The notes: generated by a model from the sequence alone, not told the origin. 64,000 bases of DNA from Candidatus Sulfotelmatobacter sp. (GCA_025462865.1 JAOAPI010000172.1:1-64000), one strand, 5' to 3'; shown: positions 34,061 through 42,099, counted from the first letter of the stretch. Numbers and translations: made by a program.

Positions 34061-34804
34061 ATGAAGGTGATTGTCATTATTCCGGCAGCAGGGCTCGGCA
34101 CCCGCATGGCCGCTGCCAGCACCAAAGGCAAGCAAAAGAAAACGCCGCCGTCAAAGCAGTTCACCGAACTGGGCGGCACTCCAATTCTGATCCATACTCT
34201 TCGCAAATTTGTCGCCGTCGATGCGGTGAGCGAGATCTGGATCGCGCTTCGGGAAAATGAGATGGCGGGATTTCGCGCGCGTCTCGAAAACGAAGCGAAA
34301 GACGTCCTAAAGAAGAAAGTGGAACTTGTGGTCGGGGGCGAGCACCGCCAACAGTCGGTAGAAAGTGCTCTAAGTGCGATTGCCGCCGGCGGCGACGATA
34401 TTGTTCTGGTGCATGATGCGGTGCGGCCGTTTGTGACCAGCGAAATCATTCAGGAAGTGATCGACGCTGCGAAAAAATATGGCGCGGCAATCGCCGGCCT
34501 GCCGGCCATCGACACGGTGAAGCAAGTCGAGCGCACGGCCGAGGGCGCGCTGATCAAAGCGACCATTCCGCGCGCCGGTATCGTGATGGCGCAAACCCCG
34601 CAAGGCTTTCGTCACAGCGTGATTAAGAAAGCGTTCGACGAGGCCTCCGCCGACGGATTCTTAGGGACCGATGAAGCGTCCCTGGTAGAAAGATCGGGAC
34701 ACGGTGTCGCGGTAGTGATGGGCTCGCCGCGCAACATCAAAATTACAGCGCCAGCGGATATGGAGCTAGCGGAGTTCTATCTGAAGAGCGCGGATCGACA
34801 CTGA
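34061..34804 (+). CDS. ispD: 2-C-methyl-D-erythritol 4-phosphate cytidylyltransferase
   Basis: 247 residues. IspD couples CTP to MEP in isoprenoid synthesis. The nucleotide-binding loop IIPAAGLGTRM opens the protein, followed by PSKQFTELGGTPIL, the DAVRPFV block and QTPQGF near the active site, all standard. An insertion (ASTKGKQKKTP) lengthens the first loop. ispF follows after 4 nt and ispE is 4 kb downstream, giving three MEP pathway steps close together. Confidence 0.97.
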   Translation: MKVIVIIPAAGLGTRMAAASTKGKQKKTPPSKQFTELGGTPILIHTLRKFVAVDAVSEIWIALRENEMAGFRARLENEAKDVLKKKVELVVGGEHRQQSVESALSAIAAGGDDIVLVHDAVRPFVTSEIIQEVIDAAKKYGAAIAGLPAIDTVKQVERTAEGALIKATIPRAGIVMAQTPQGFRHSVIKKAFDEASADGFLGTDEASLVERSGHGVAVVMGSPRNIKITAPADMELAEFYLKSADRH

Positions 34805-34808
34805 CAGA

Positions 34809-35333
34809 ATGCCAACGACCAGAGACCAACGACCAACGACCCGCATCGGCTATGGATTCGATTCGCACGAATTCCGTCGGGGGATTCCGCTGAAGATCGG
34901 CGGGATCACACTAGCGCATGACAAGGGCTTGGGCGGACACTCCGATGGCGATGTGCTGCTGCACGCCATCACTGACGCTCTGCTGGGTGCGGTGGCTGCT
35001 CCCGATATTGGAGCACTATTTCCGCCTTCGGATCCGAAGTGGAAGGGCGCGGATTCGGTGGTTTTTCTACGCGAGGCGCTGAAACGCGTCCGCGATGCGG
35101 GATATTTGGTGGCAAATATGGACGCCAGTCTGATTTTGGCAGCGCCGAAAATTGGCCCGCACGCAGCGACGATTCGGGTGCGTGTCGCGCAGTTGCTGGG
35201 AGTGCATGCGGATTGCGTCGGGTTAAAGGCAAAGACTCCAGAGGGGCTCAATCTGGAGAATGCAGCCATCGCGCACGCGGTCGTGTTGCTGGAAAAGTTG
35301 GCAAACCCAAAGAAGACGCGGAAGAACAAGTAG
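34809..35333 (+). CDS. ispF: 2-C-methyl-D-erythritol 2,4-cyclodiphosphate synthase
   Basis: 174 residues. IspF cyclises CDP-ME 2-phosphate. Metal ligands lie in GYGFDSHEF and GGHSDGDVLLHAITDA; the later blocks DIGALFPPSDPKWKGADS and LKAKTPEGL are complete. The first 12 residues (MPTTRDQRPTTR) are encoded by tandem words of the ACCAACGACC type and are unlike IspF. The stop TAG is the first part of a GTAGAGACGTAG palindrome. Gene order ispD-ispF is common and the genes are not fused here. Confidence 0.96.
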   Translation: MPTTRDQRPTTRIGYGFDSHEFRRGIPLKIGGITLAHDKGLGGHSDGDVLLHAITDALLGAVAAPDIGALFPPSDPKWKGADSVVFLREALKRVRDAGYLVANMDASLILAAPKIGPHAATIRVRVAQLLGVHADCVGLKAKTPEGLNLENAAIAHAVVLLEKLANPKKTRKNK

Positions 35334-35357
35334 AGACGTAGATTGCTACGTCTCTGG
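35330..35357. repeat. GTAGAGACGTAGC palindrome family, copy c
   Basis: GTAGAGACGTAG and CTACGTCTCT form an imperfect hairpin. The stop codon TAG of ispF (35331-35333) is bases 2-4 of this repeat, so insertion or expansion of the repeat appears to have set the 3' end of ispF. Confidence 0.75.
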
Positions 35358-35377
35358 CGGCGAGGAGGAAGCAGACG

Positions 35378-36124
35378 TCACTTCGCCGCAGCTGCAATCA
35401 GGGCGCGAAAGATGGCGCGGGATGGTTCGTCTTGATCGACGGAACGCTCGGGATGCCATTGCACCGCCAGCACGAAGTGATCCGCCGTAGTGCCTTCGAG
35501 CGCTTCGATGATGCCATCGTCGGAACAGCGAGCGGAGATGCGCAGGCCTTCGCCGATCGTTTCGGCGGATTGGTGATGCGACGAGTTCACGGGGACTAGA
35601 AGCTTCTCTCCTCGTCCTAGAATTTCCGCCAGCTTTGACCCCTTCTCAATCTCAACTGCGTGCGCCACAGCAACTTTCTTTCCCGCTTCGTGATCGACTC
35701 GCGTGCGCAACTCTTCCGGCAGAAAATCGGGAATGTGTTGAATAAGAGATCCGGCACGGAAAACGTTGAGACTTTGCAGGCCGTAGCAGATGCCGAGAAC
35801 GGGCTTGCGTGATTTGTATGCATCTTCCAGCAGAAGGTCGTCGACGGTGTCACGCTGCGGGTCGGCGACGGCGGTGTGTGGCGAGCGGGGTGCGCCGAAC
35901 CTTGCGGGATCGACGTCCGCTTTGCTGCCGGGAAGCAGCACTCCGTCGCAGTGCGCGATGATCTTCTCTATTTCGAATGGGGTCTGGTCCAGCGGAACGC
36001 GAACCGGTTCGCCTCCAGCCTGCTCGACGGCGCGTTCATATTGCGGAATCGCGCGCTCGGCGTATTCGCGATCAAGCGAGTGCGGCATGGGGATGGCGAT
36101 GCGGGGCCGGGGTTTGCCCGCCAT
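35378..36124 (-). CDS. Class I glutamine amidotransferase-like gamma-glutamyl hydrolase (PuuD, peptidase C26)
   Basis: 248 residues. The nucleophile elbow GICYGLQSLN and the later VQWHPERS provide the Cys-His-Glu triad of the C26 family. PuuD-type enzymes hydrolyse gamma-glutamyl-GABA or related compounds. The start is preceded immediately by the stop of the upstream small membrane protein gene (1-nt gap), so they are coupled. Substrate cannot be told from sequence. Confidence 0.92.
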   Translation of the reverse strand: MAGKPRPRIAIPMPHSLDREYAERAIPQYERAVEQAGGEPVRVPLDQTPFEIEKIIAHCDGVLLPGSKADVDPARFGAPRSPHTAVADPQRDTVDDLLLEDAYKSRKPVLGICYGLQSLNVFRAGSLIQHIPDFLPEELRTRVDHEAGKKVAVAHAVEIEKGSKLAEILGRGEKLLVPVNSSHHQSAETIGEGLRISARCSDDGIIEALEGTTADHFVLAVQWHPERSVDQDEPSRAIFRALIAAAAK

Positions 36125-36125
36125 A

Positions 36126-36428
36126 TCAGCTCATCCTCGCAATCGCAGACAAGGTTTTCGACTGCCGGTAGTGACGGATTTCCATAACAAGCGCGAGTAC
36201 GAAAATAATGCTGCCCGCGACTACGGCCGCCGGTAGCGCGATTTGGCGGTAGGCCACTGTCATGTTGGGATTGAGGTGGCGCAGAGATGAGATGACTACC
36301 GTGCCGATAATGGCCAGCAGCAGGCTGACGGCAAACGAGATGAGAGTGCCGATGAACGTGACCAGCAGCACGCGCACCGGGATCGCATACCAGCGGGGTG
36401 AGCGTTGTTTTAGGTCCTTCGGCGGCAT
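36126..36428 (-). CDS. Small two-helix membrane protein
   Basis: 100 residues with two transmembrane segments (about 19-46 and 65-84) joined by a loop (RHLNPNMTVAYRQ). No family is recognised. It ends 1 nt before the start of the C26 hydrolase gene, so translation is likely coupled; whether the functions are related is unclear. Confidence 0.65.
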   Translation of the reverse strand: MPPKDLKQRSPRWYAIPVRVLLVTFIGTLISFAVSLLLAIIGTVVISSLRHLNPNMTVAYRQIALPAAVVAGSIIFVLALVMEIRHYRQSKTLSAIARMS

Positions 36429-36466
36429 GCTTCTAAGCTAGCTCGGTAGTGTATAAAAGAGCAAGA

Positions 36467-37204
36467 ATGTCGCAAGCAGCGCCAGCAATAACGCGGAGCC
36501 CCGCGGATGTGGTCCGGATGACGCCGGTTTCGCAGGCGGCCAATGGAGTTTGCTACGCCGTGGCGGGGGAAAACTCCGTCAGTGCGCTTGACCTGGAGCG
36601 GATGATCGCGGCCGTGCCGGCCAAAATCGCCTCCGGGCTGAAGCGCAAGGCTTATTATTTTGTGCCATTGACCGTGAGCCAGGGGGAAGAGGTCCTGATT
36701 GCGGATCGCTATGACGTGGCGCTCAGCGACAATGCGGTGTGCCATCGCAATCTGAACCTGGGCGATTCGCAGTGCGTATTTATTTCTACGCGTCTGATGG
36801 ACGATAAGTTCTCAGTGGCGTTCGAGTTCTATATCAATGTCGGACACGCGCTGGTGGAGATTGCCGGAGTTTCGCACGAATTCAGTGAACTGGCCTGGAA
36901 GCAAGTGGAGGCCGGGACGCGCGGCGAAACTTCGCTGGATGCGTGGGAAGCCCGCAAGCTGGCTTTGGCGGGTGGTCCTGAGGCGGAGCGGTTTAAGAGC
37001 GAATATTTCGAGGCGACGTTTTCCGACACCATCTCGATTTATCTGTTGTCTCTTTTTCTGGATGTGGATTACTACGATCTGCGGGAGCGGGATTATCCGC
37101 TGCTGGCCCCCTCGGCCCTCGCCGAACGCTTGCGGAAAGTGGCGGAGTTGTTTCCGGCGAGCCCGGGTTTTGAGTTTGCAGTGCTGTATAAGCGGAGAAG
37201 CTAA
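36467..37204 (+). CDS. Conserved-looking soluble protein of unknown function
   Basis: 245 residues with no signal peptide or membrane segment. Visible features include a well-formed central beta/alpha region (ALKRKAYYFVPLTVSQGEEVLIADRYDV) and a conserved-looking motif HEFSELAWKQVE. I do not recognise a family. It is a single gene divergent from the membrane protein/C26 pair and convergent with the plastocyanin-like gene; GC content and codon use look native. Confidence 0.62.
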   Translation: MSQAAPAITRSPADVVRMTPVSQAANGVCYAVAGENSVSALDLERMIAAVPAKIASGLKRKAYYFVPLTVSQGEEVLIADRYDVALSDNAVCHRNLNLGDSQCVFISTRLMDDKFSVAFEFYINVGHALVEIAGVSHEFSELAWKQVEAGTRGETSLDAWEARKLALAGGPEAERFKSEYFEATFSDTISIYLLSLFLDVDYYDLRERDYPLLAPSALAERLRKVAELFPASPGFEFAVLYKRRS

Positions 37205-37269
37205 GGCCGTTCGCCACGGATTCACACGGATTAATCCTGGCTGGTAATTCTCAGGATCCCGCCGGCAAG

Positions 37270-38082
37270 CTACTTGTTTCCCATCACAAAATTCACGGTG
37301 CTCGGCTGGTTGGCGTTGACGGTGACTGATTTTTCCCACGTCTTCGGTTCGGTAAAGATGGGGCGCTGAACTGCGTGTTCGGTCAGAACGTCGTAGGCTT
37401 GTTCCTTGCCTGCCAGTCCCCAGCCTTCATGCCATGCCACGATTTGATAAGTTCCTGGAGGAACGCTGGTGAATTCAAAGCGTCCGCTCTCGTCGGTAAC
37501 GGCGTAGTAAGGATGAGGGACCACCATCATCTCAGCATTCATCCAGACATGGCCGCCATTGCAGCGAAGGTTCACGAGGCCGGGCGTCGACATGCTGCGG
37601 GAGCTGATTTGATTGGGGAAGGGGAAGGGCAAGTTATAGGTAGCGGCTCCATCCATGTGAATGGTGTGGAGAGTGGCATCGGAGCTCTGCATCTGCAGAT
37701 CGGCCTTCTGGGGCACCAGAAGAATGTGCGGAACATAGCGGCAACGCCGCTGGTCAAGATGACGGCGCTGCTCGGGAAGTTCCAGCGCTTTGCCGGCTGA
37801 GATGTTCTTGAGATAAACGATGGTATTGGCGACGCCGCCGTCGGGCCCGATGACGAGGCGCTCGAGGCTTACATTTTTCTTGCCTTGCGGGTCGCAGATT
37901 TGGGGATCTTTGGTAACGGGAAATTCCAGCGCGTGCGGGACTGCACCTGACCATTTAATGGTCCCCGAGATCGTGCCACCGTCGGCGACGGAGATGACCC
38001 TATAGCTGCTCTGGGCAGATGCGAAAGTCCCCACCGCCAGAAGCGAAAGCAATAAAGAAAAACGAGTAATTAATAGCCGCAT
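37270..38082 (-). CDS. Secreted cupredoxin-like protein with carboxypeptidase-regulatory domain
   Basis: 270 residues. A signal peptide (about 1-24) is followed by a strand-rich segment with two Cys pairs (KDPQICDPQGKKN, LDQRRCRYVPHILLVP), and a His-bearing segment (HTIHMDGAATYNLPFPFPNQ) that resembles blue-copper-like domains but lacks a clear Cys-Met ligand set. The C-terminal part (GRFEFTSVPPGTYQIVAWHEGWG) is a carboxypeptidase-regulatory-like fold. The start is set by AGGGG before the ATG. A structured leader lies upstream. Metal binding is possible, not shown. Confidence 0.72.
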   Translation of the reverse strand: MRLLITRFSLLLSLLAVGTFASAQSSYRVISVADGGTISGTIKWSGAVPHALEFPVTKDPQICDPQGKKNVSLERLVIGPDGGVANTIVYLKNISAGKALELPEQRRHLDQRRCRYVPHILLVPQKADLQMQSSDATLHTIHMDGAATYNLPFPFPNQISSRSMSTPGLVNLRCNGGHVWMNAEMMVVPHPYYAVTDESGRFEFTSVPPGTYQIVAWHEGWGLAGKEQAYDVLTEHAVQRPIFTEPKTWEKSVTVNANQPSTVNFVMGNK

Positions 38083-38427
38083 GCAAACCCCTGATAGCCC
38101 ACCGCCCGTTGTTAGCGCTTGCGAAGTCGCAGTACAACGCGGGCTGAAATTTGGATCGATCAGTCTTGCTCCGCAGGCAACGGCTTGCACCCGCAACTTG
38201 CGGGATAGCGCTGACAGGACAGGTCACCCCGTGAGCGGGCAGCGCTCGTGTTTGCGGTCTTAACTTGATTCCGAGGGAGGACCGTCACCGCGGCGGCTCA
38301 TGAAACTGGAATCAATATCTAAATTAAGGGTGTGCTTATTTTCGGTGGGTGTCGAGATTACCAAGGTGGTGTGTCGAGGGGTTGAGGCCACAGGGCGATT
38401 CAGAATTGTGACTAGTGATAGTGCTTC
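38083..38427. other. Structured 5' leader region upstream of the cupredoxin-like gene
   Basis: This gap contains a perfect hairpin CCCGCAA-C-TTGCGGG (38190-38204) and, just beyond, a 7-bp stem AGCGCTG (38207-38213) with CAGCGCT (38240-38246) enclosing a CCCG/CGGG hairpin. Together these look like a folded RNA leader transcribed leftward. They match no riboswitch consensus I know. No gene is seen; further right the region leads to the DUF3592 gene end. Confidence 0.45.
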
Positions 38428-38817
38428 TCAGTGACCTCGAAATTCTCCGTCGGACAAAGATGCCTGATCCTCCATCCGCACGACGGAGATTGAGGGATTT
38501 CTGGGCGAGTAGCGGATCGCCAGGTTCTGTCCCTTCCATTTACTGACCTCTTCATCGGCGGCGGCCTCGTTTTGCGTTTTAAGCGGAAGCACTCCCGAGT
38601 AGAACTCGCCACTTACGTTGTAGGAATAGGACAGATTACTTTTCCATCCGTCCACGTCGCTGGTCATGCCATACTCCACCTTCCCGTAAGTCATCGGCCA
38701 ATAGCGGGCGCTTCGCGTGCGGTACCAAATCAGAAGACCGGTTGCGGCTGAAATTACGAAGGCGATTAGGTCACGCGCCAGATATAGCCACGAAAGAAAA
38801 TCGGATCTTCTTGGCAT
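38428..38817 (-). CDS. DUF3592 family membrane protein
   Basis: 129 residues with one or two transmembrane segments near the N-terminus (LYLARDLIAFVISAATGLLIWY) followed by the DUF3592 beta domain (YGKVEYGMTSDVDGWKSNLSYSYNVSGEFYSGVL, ending in VRYSP-type strands). The role of the family is unknown; members are membrane-anchored. It lies divergent from ispE. Confidence 0.72.
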   Translation of the reverse strand: MPRRSDFLSWLYLARDLIAFVISAATGLLIWYRTRSARYWPMTYGKVEYGMTSDVDGWKSNLSYSYNVSGEFYSGVLPLKTQNEAAADEEVSKWKGQNLAIRYSPRNPSISVVRMEDQASLSDGEFRGH

Positions 38818-38873
38818 AGCGTCTCCGTTGGCCTATCGTCAGTTCTGCCGTTGAAACTCTACAATATCTCTCG

Positions 38874-39932
38874 ATGCCTGTCACGACTCGATCTTTCGCG
38901 AAAATTAACCTTGGACTGCGCATTGAAGCGCTTCGGGCGGATGGTTTCCACGGGCTGCTCACGGTTTACCAGACGATTGGGCTGCATGACTTGATTCGGG
39001 TAAGCGTAGGCCGAGGAAGCGGGATTGAGATTCTCTGCAGCGATCCTCGAGTGCCGAGAGATGAATCGAACACTTGCTACCGCATCGTCGACAAGGCAAT
39101 GCAGGGGCTGAAGGCGAAGGGGCGGGTCACCATCGAGATCGGAAAGCGGCTGCCGGTGCAAGGGGGGCTGGGCGGAGCTTCCTCGAATGCCGTTGCTGCG
39201 ATGTTGGGGCTGGAGCGGGCGCTGAAGAAATCCCTGCCCCCAGCCGAGCGATTGCGGATTACCTCGGAGGTAGGTTCTGATCTGCCGTTATTTCTGGTGG
39301 GCGGGACTGTGCTGGGGCTCGGGCGCGGAGAGCAGGTTTATCCGCTGGAGGATTTTTCGGCGATGGCATGTGTGGTGGTGACTCCGGAGGTCGGGGTGTC
39401 GACACCAAAGGCATTTGCACAGTGGGACCGATTGTGTGGCTCTACTACCGCAAAGACAGCGGGAAGAGAGGAGGGTTCAGAGCTAGCCGGGCATCGCCCG
39501 GCTAGGACGGGCAAGAGTGCCCATCCCCGCACGGGCGGCGAGAAATTGACGGTACCAGTGCCATCCGATAGAATGATTGAGCTTGGCCGAGGGCTTTCGG
39601 CGTGGCTGAGCGAGATGTACTCCGGTGCTCCTTTTAGAAGGGGCCGGCGCGAGAATCCACTTCTCGAGCTTGTCCGGGCCGGGATCAAGAACGACTTTGA
39701 ACGAGTCGTCTTTCCTGAGTATCCCGAACTGAGTGAAGGTAAGCGTGCGCTGGAGCGCGCGGGCGCGAAATATGCGTCGCTGTCGGGCTCCGGGTCGGCG
39801 CTGTACGGACTGTTCGCTTCGAAAGCGGCGGCGCGTGCGGCAGTGGCCAAACTGCGGAAGCAGGGCTTGGCGGCTCAGCCGACGGTGACTTTGACGCGGC
39901 AGCAGTACTGGAATCGCCTCGTAGAGGCGTGA
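38874..39932 (+). CDS. ispE: 4-diphosphocytidyl-2-C-methyl-D-erythritol kinase, with an in-frame repeat insertion
   Basis: 352 residues. IspE phosphorylates CDP-ME in isoprenoid synthesis. The start SFAKINLGLRI, the GHMP ATP loop PVQGGLGGASSNA and the late LSGSGSALYGLF are all present. About residues 203-225 (ELAGHRPARTGKSAHPRTGG) are encoded by a composite hairpin repeat and are absent from normal IspE, which is about 280-300 residues. The frame is kept and the catalytic motifs are intact, so the enzyme is probably active with an extra surface loop. Confidence 0.95.
   Translation: MPVTTRSFAKINLGLRIEALRADGFHGLLTVYQTIGLHDLIRVSVGRGSGIEILCSDPRVPRDESNTCYRIVDKAMQGLKAKGRVTIEIGKRLPVQGGLGGASSNAVAAMLGLERALKKSLPPAERLRITSEVGSDLPLFLVGGTVLGLGRGEQVYPLEDFSAMACVVVTPEVGVSTPKAFAQWDRLCGSTTAKTAGREEGSELAGHRPARTGKSAHPRTGGEKLTVPVPSDRMIELGRGLSAWLSEMYSGAPFRRGRRENPLLELVRAGIKNDFERVVFPEYPELSEGKRALERAGAKYASLSGSGSALYGLFASKAAARAAVAKLRKQGLAAQPTVTLTRQQYWNRLVEA
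39486..39535. repeat. Composite two-hairpin repeat inserted in ispE, copy 3
   Basis: First hairpin GCCGGGC-ATC-GCCCGGC, then a mini-hairpin (ACGGGCAAGAGTGCCC and C-rich tail). The same two-part arrangement, about 80 percent identical by eye, occurs in the gap between the sigma and anti-sigma genes at 45315-45363. It is translated here as a foreign loop of IspE. Confidence 0.85.
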
Positions 39933-39954
39933 CGGCGGTCTGAGGAAGTTTTTG

Positions 39955-40041
39955 ATTGTTGATTTTCGATTGTTGATTGACAATTAGGGTGCTGGTTGAG
40001 CCCGGGTCTCAATCAACGGTCAACAATCCAAAATCAACAAT
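39955..40041. repeat. Tandem-word palindrome before tRNA-Gln (IR1)
   Basis: Left arm 39955-39976 (ATTGTTGATTTT-CG-ATTGTTGA) and right arm 40020-40041 are complementary at 21 of 22 positions; each arm is built of near-duplicate ATTGTTGAT words. The spacer holds part of the ispE-tRNA gap. Transcribed, it would make a strong 22-bp stem. Confidence 0.85.
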
Positions 40042-40047
40042 AGCTAC

Positions 40048-40121
40048 TGGGCCGTCGACTAATGGTAGGTCAAGTGCCTTTGGAGCACTTTGTCTAGGTT
40101 CGAATCCTAGCGGCCCAGCCA
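40048..40121 (+). tRNA. tRNA-Gln (anticodon TTG)
   Basis: The acceptor stem TGGGCCG / CGGCCCA, D arm, anticodon stem AGTGC / GCACT with loop CTTTGGA (anticodon TTG), T arm TCTAGGTTCGAATCCTAG and an encoded CCA end (40119-40121) are all present. It lies between two palindromic repeats, each in its own gap to ispE and prs. Confidence 0.97.
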
Positions 40122-40129
40122 GAAAAATC

Positions 40130-40220
40130 AGCTTTTAGCTGTTAGCCTTTAGCTCTTAGCTTCTTGCCAAGAGCGGGGCGGTTTGGCTAAGAGCTAACAG
40201 CTAAAGGCTTAAGAGCTAAC
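40130..40220. repeat. Tandem-word palindrome before prs (IR2)
   Basis: Words of the type TTTAGCTSTTAGC alternate left (40144-40163) and their complements (40192-40209) to give an imperfect hairpin. The right arm ends at the base before the prs start codon, so the RNA hairpin would abut or sequester the initiation region of prs. Confidence 0.8.
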
Positions 40221-40221
40221 T

Positions 40222-41292
40222 ATGGCCACTTTAGTCACGCCGACCGAAAAAGCGGAGAAGATTGAAAAGAGCGTTCCGCCCATGCCCGAAGAGAAGTCGG
40301 ACCGTAAGCCGCGCGCGCGGGTGGATGAGAAGTTCAAAATCTTCAGCGGGACCGCGAACGAGCCTCTGGCGGACGAAGTATGCCAGTTCCTCGGGATGCA
40401 GCGCGGCCAGGCGCAGGTGATCCGCTTCGCTGATGGCGAGGCGTATGTGCAGATTCAGGAGAACGTGCGCGGTGCGGATGTTTTCGTGATGCAGCCGACC
40501 TGCCGCGCCGCCCACAAGGATGGCGGGAGAAGCACCAGTGTCGACGAGCACCTGATGGAACTGCTGTTGATGATCGATGCGCTGAAGCGCGCGTCGGCAC
40601 GGCGAATTACGGCGGTGATGCCTTATTTCGGATACGCGCGCCAGGATCGAAAAGACAAGCCGCGTAGCCCGATTTCTTCAAAACTGGTGGCGGATTTGCT
40701 GACCACCGCGGGGGCACATCGGGCGCTGATCGTGGATTTGCATACGCCGCAGTTGCAGGGATTTTTTAACATCCCGGTGGATCACTTGTTCGCTTCGCCG
40801 GTGCTGGTGGATCACTTCCGCAAGTTGAACCTGCCGAATCTGACGGTGGTTTCACCGGATGCGGGTGGCGTGGAGCGAGCGCGATTTTTCGCCAAGAAAG
40901 TAGACGCGGCACTGGCCATTGTCGACAAACGGCGAGTGGAAGTGAATGTGGCCGAAGTCATGCACGTCATCGGTGACGTTAAGGGGCGGACTTGCCTGAT
41001 CATCGACGACTTGATCGATACGGCAGGCACGCTGGTGAAAACGGCAACGGCTTTGATGGAGAACGGCGCGACCGAAGTGTATGCCTGTTCTTCCCATGCG
41101 GTGCTGTCGTATCCGGCGGTCGAGAACATTGCGAAATCGGTGATTCGCGAGGTGGTGGTTACGAATACGATCCCATTGAACGAAGAGGCAAAGCGAGAGC
41201 CAAAGATTCGCGTGCTTTCGATTGCGGGATTGATTGGCCGGGCGATTCAGGCGAATCACGAAGAGACTTCAGTCAGCAAGTTATTTATCTAG
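40222..41292 (+). CDS. prs: Ribose-phosphate pyrophosphokinase
   Basis: 356 residues, longer than the usual about 315. Prs makes PRPP from ribose-5-phosphate and ATP. The sugar/ATP blocks are present: FADGEAYVQIQENVRG, MPYFGYARQDRKDKP, the catalytic IVDLHTPQLQGFF and the PRPP loop CLIIDDLIDTAGT. A 35-residue polar N-terminal extension (VTPTEKAEKIEKS...) is unusual, and about 8 residues (AAHKDGGR) are inserted after the first core block. The start lies directly after the IR2 palindrome, and no standard Shine-Dalgarno is visible. The rplY gene follows closely. Confidence 0.96.
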   Translation: MATLVTPTEKAEKIEKSVPPMPEEKSDRKPRARVDEKFKIFSGTANEPLADEVCQFLGMQRGQAQVIRFADGEAYVQIQENVRGADVFVMQPTCRAAHKDGGRSTSVDEHLMELLLMIDALKRASARRITAVMPYFGYARQDRKDKPRSPISSKLVADLLTTAGAHRALIVDLHTPQLQGFFNIPVDHLFASPVLVDHFRKLNLPNLTVVSPDAGGVERARFFAKKVDAALAIVDKRRVEVNVAEVMHVIGDVKGRTCLIIDDLIDTAGTLVKTATALMENGATEVYACSSHAVLSYPAVENIAKSVIREVVVTNTIPLNEEAKREPKIRVLSIAGLIGRAIQANHEETSVSKLFI

Positions 41293-41327
41293 ACGGTAGT
41301 GGGGCAGTTTAACAAGGAAGCGAGATT

Positions 41328-42068
41328 ATGGCATCTACGATTGAGCAAAATATTCTGGAAGCGCAACCGCGAGAAGCGGGAACCAAGAACCAGGCCCGGC
41401 GGGTGCGGCAGGAAGGCAAGATCCCCGGAGTGGTATATGGGGCGGGCAAGGACTCATTGCCGGTTACTGTTGATCCGCGTCACGTGCTGCGCATTCTGCG
41501 TTCCGATAGCGGGCACAACACTATTTTCGATCTCGCCCTGCATGGCGGCGAGAAAAGCAAGGTCATGATCGTGGACTGGCAGTATGAACCGATCAAAGGC
41601 CATCTGCTGCACATCGACCTGAAACGCATCGCAATGGACAAAGCGCTGCGCGTGAACGTGCCCATCATTCTGCAGGGGGTGCCGATCGGCGTGAAGACCG
41701 AGGGCGGAATTCTCGAGCAGATGCTGCGTGAAGTGGAAATCGAGTGTTTACCGGGCGACATCCCAAGCCACATCGATGTCGACGTGAGCGAACTCACATT
41801 CGGCAAAGTGCTGCGCGTTTCAGATTTGCCGCACAACCCCAAGCTGAAGTTTCTCAGTGACGCAAATCAGCCCGTGGCCCACGTGACATCCGTGAAGGAA
41901 GAAGTTGTGGCTACTCCGGAAGCGGTGGCGGCGGAAGCTGGTGCAGCTCCAACGGAGCCGGAAGTTATCAAGAAGGGCAAGACGGAGGTCGAGGGAGAGG
42001 GCGATGCTGCGGCTTCCGAGAAACCCGAAAAGGGCGAGAAGAAGGCCGAGAAAAAGGAGAAGAAATAA
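41328..42068 (+). CDS. rplY: 50S ribosomal protein L25/general stress protein Ctc
   Basis: 246 residues: an N-terminal L25 domain (GTKNQARRVRQEGKIPGVVYGAGK) and a C-terminal TL5/Ctc domain (VPIILQGVPIGVKTEGGILEQ...), the long form. The tail after about residue 200 is low-complexity (AAEAGAAPTEPE... KKGEKKAEKKEKK). AAGGA upstream of the ATG. Pth follows, and rplY-pth is a very common pair. Confidence 0.96.
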   Translation: MASTIEQNILEAQPREAGTKNQARRVRQEGKIPGVVYGAGKDSLPVTVDPRHVLRILRSDSGHNTIFDLALHGGEKSKVMIVDWQYEPIKGHLLHIDLKRIAMDKALRVNVPIILQGVPIGVKTEGGILEQMLREVEIECLPGDIPSHIDVDVSELTFGKVLRVSDLPHNPKLKFLSDANQPVAHVTSVKEEVVATPEAVAAEAGAAPTEPEVIKKGKTEVEGEGDAAASEKPEKGEKKAEKKEKK

Positions 42069-42099
42069 AGCCGTGGACCGGATGCGCCTCGCTTCGCGC

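Noticed and set aside
39486-39535. ispE as a pseudogene because of the repeat insertion
   Set aside because: The insertion keeps the frame, all GHMP motifs are present, and the C-terminal half continues normally.
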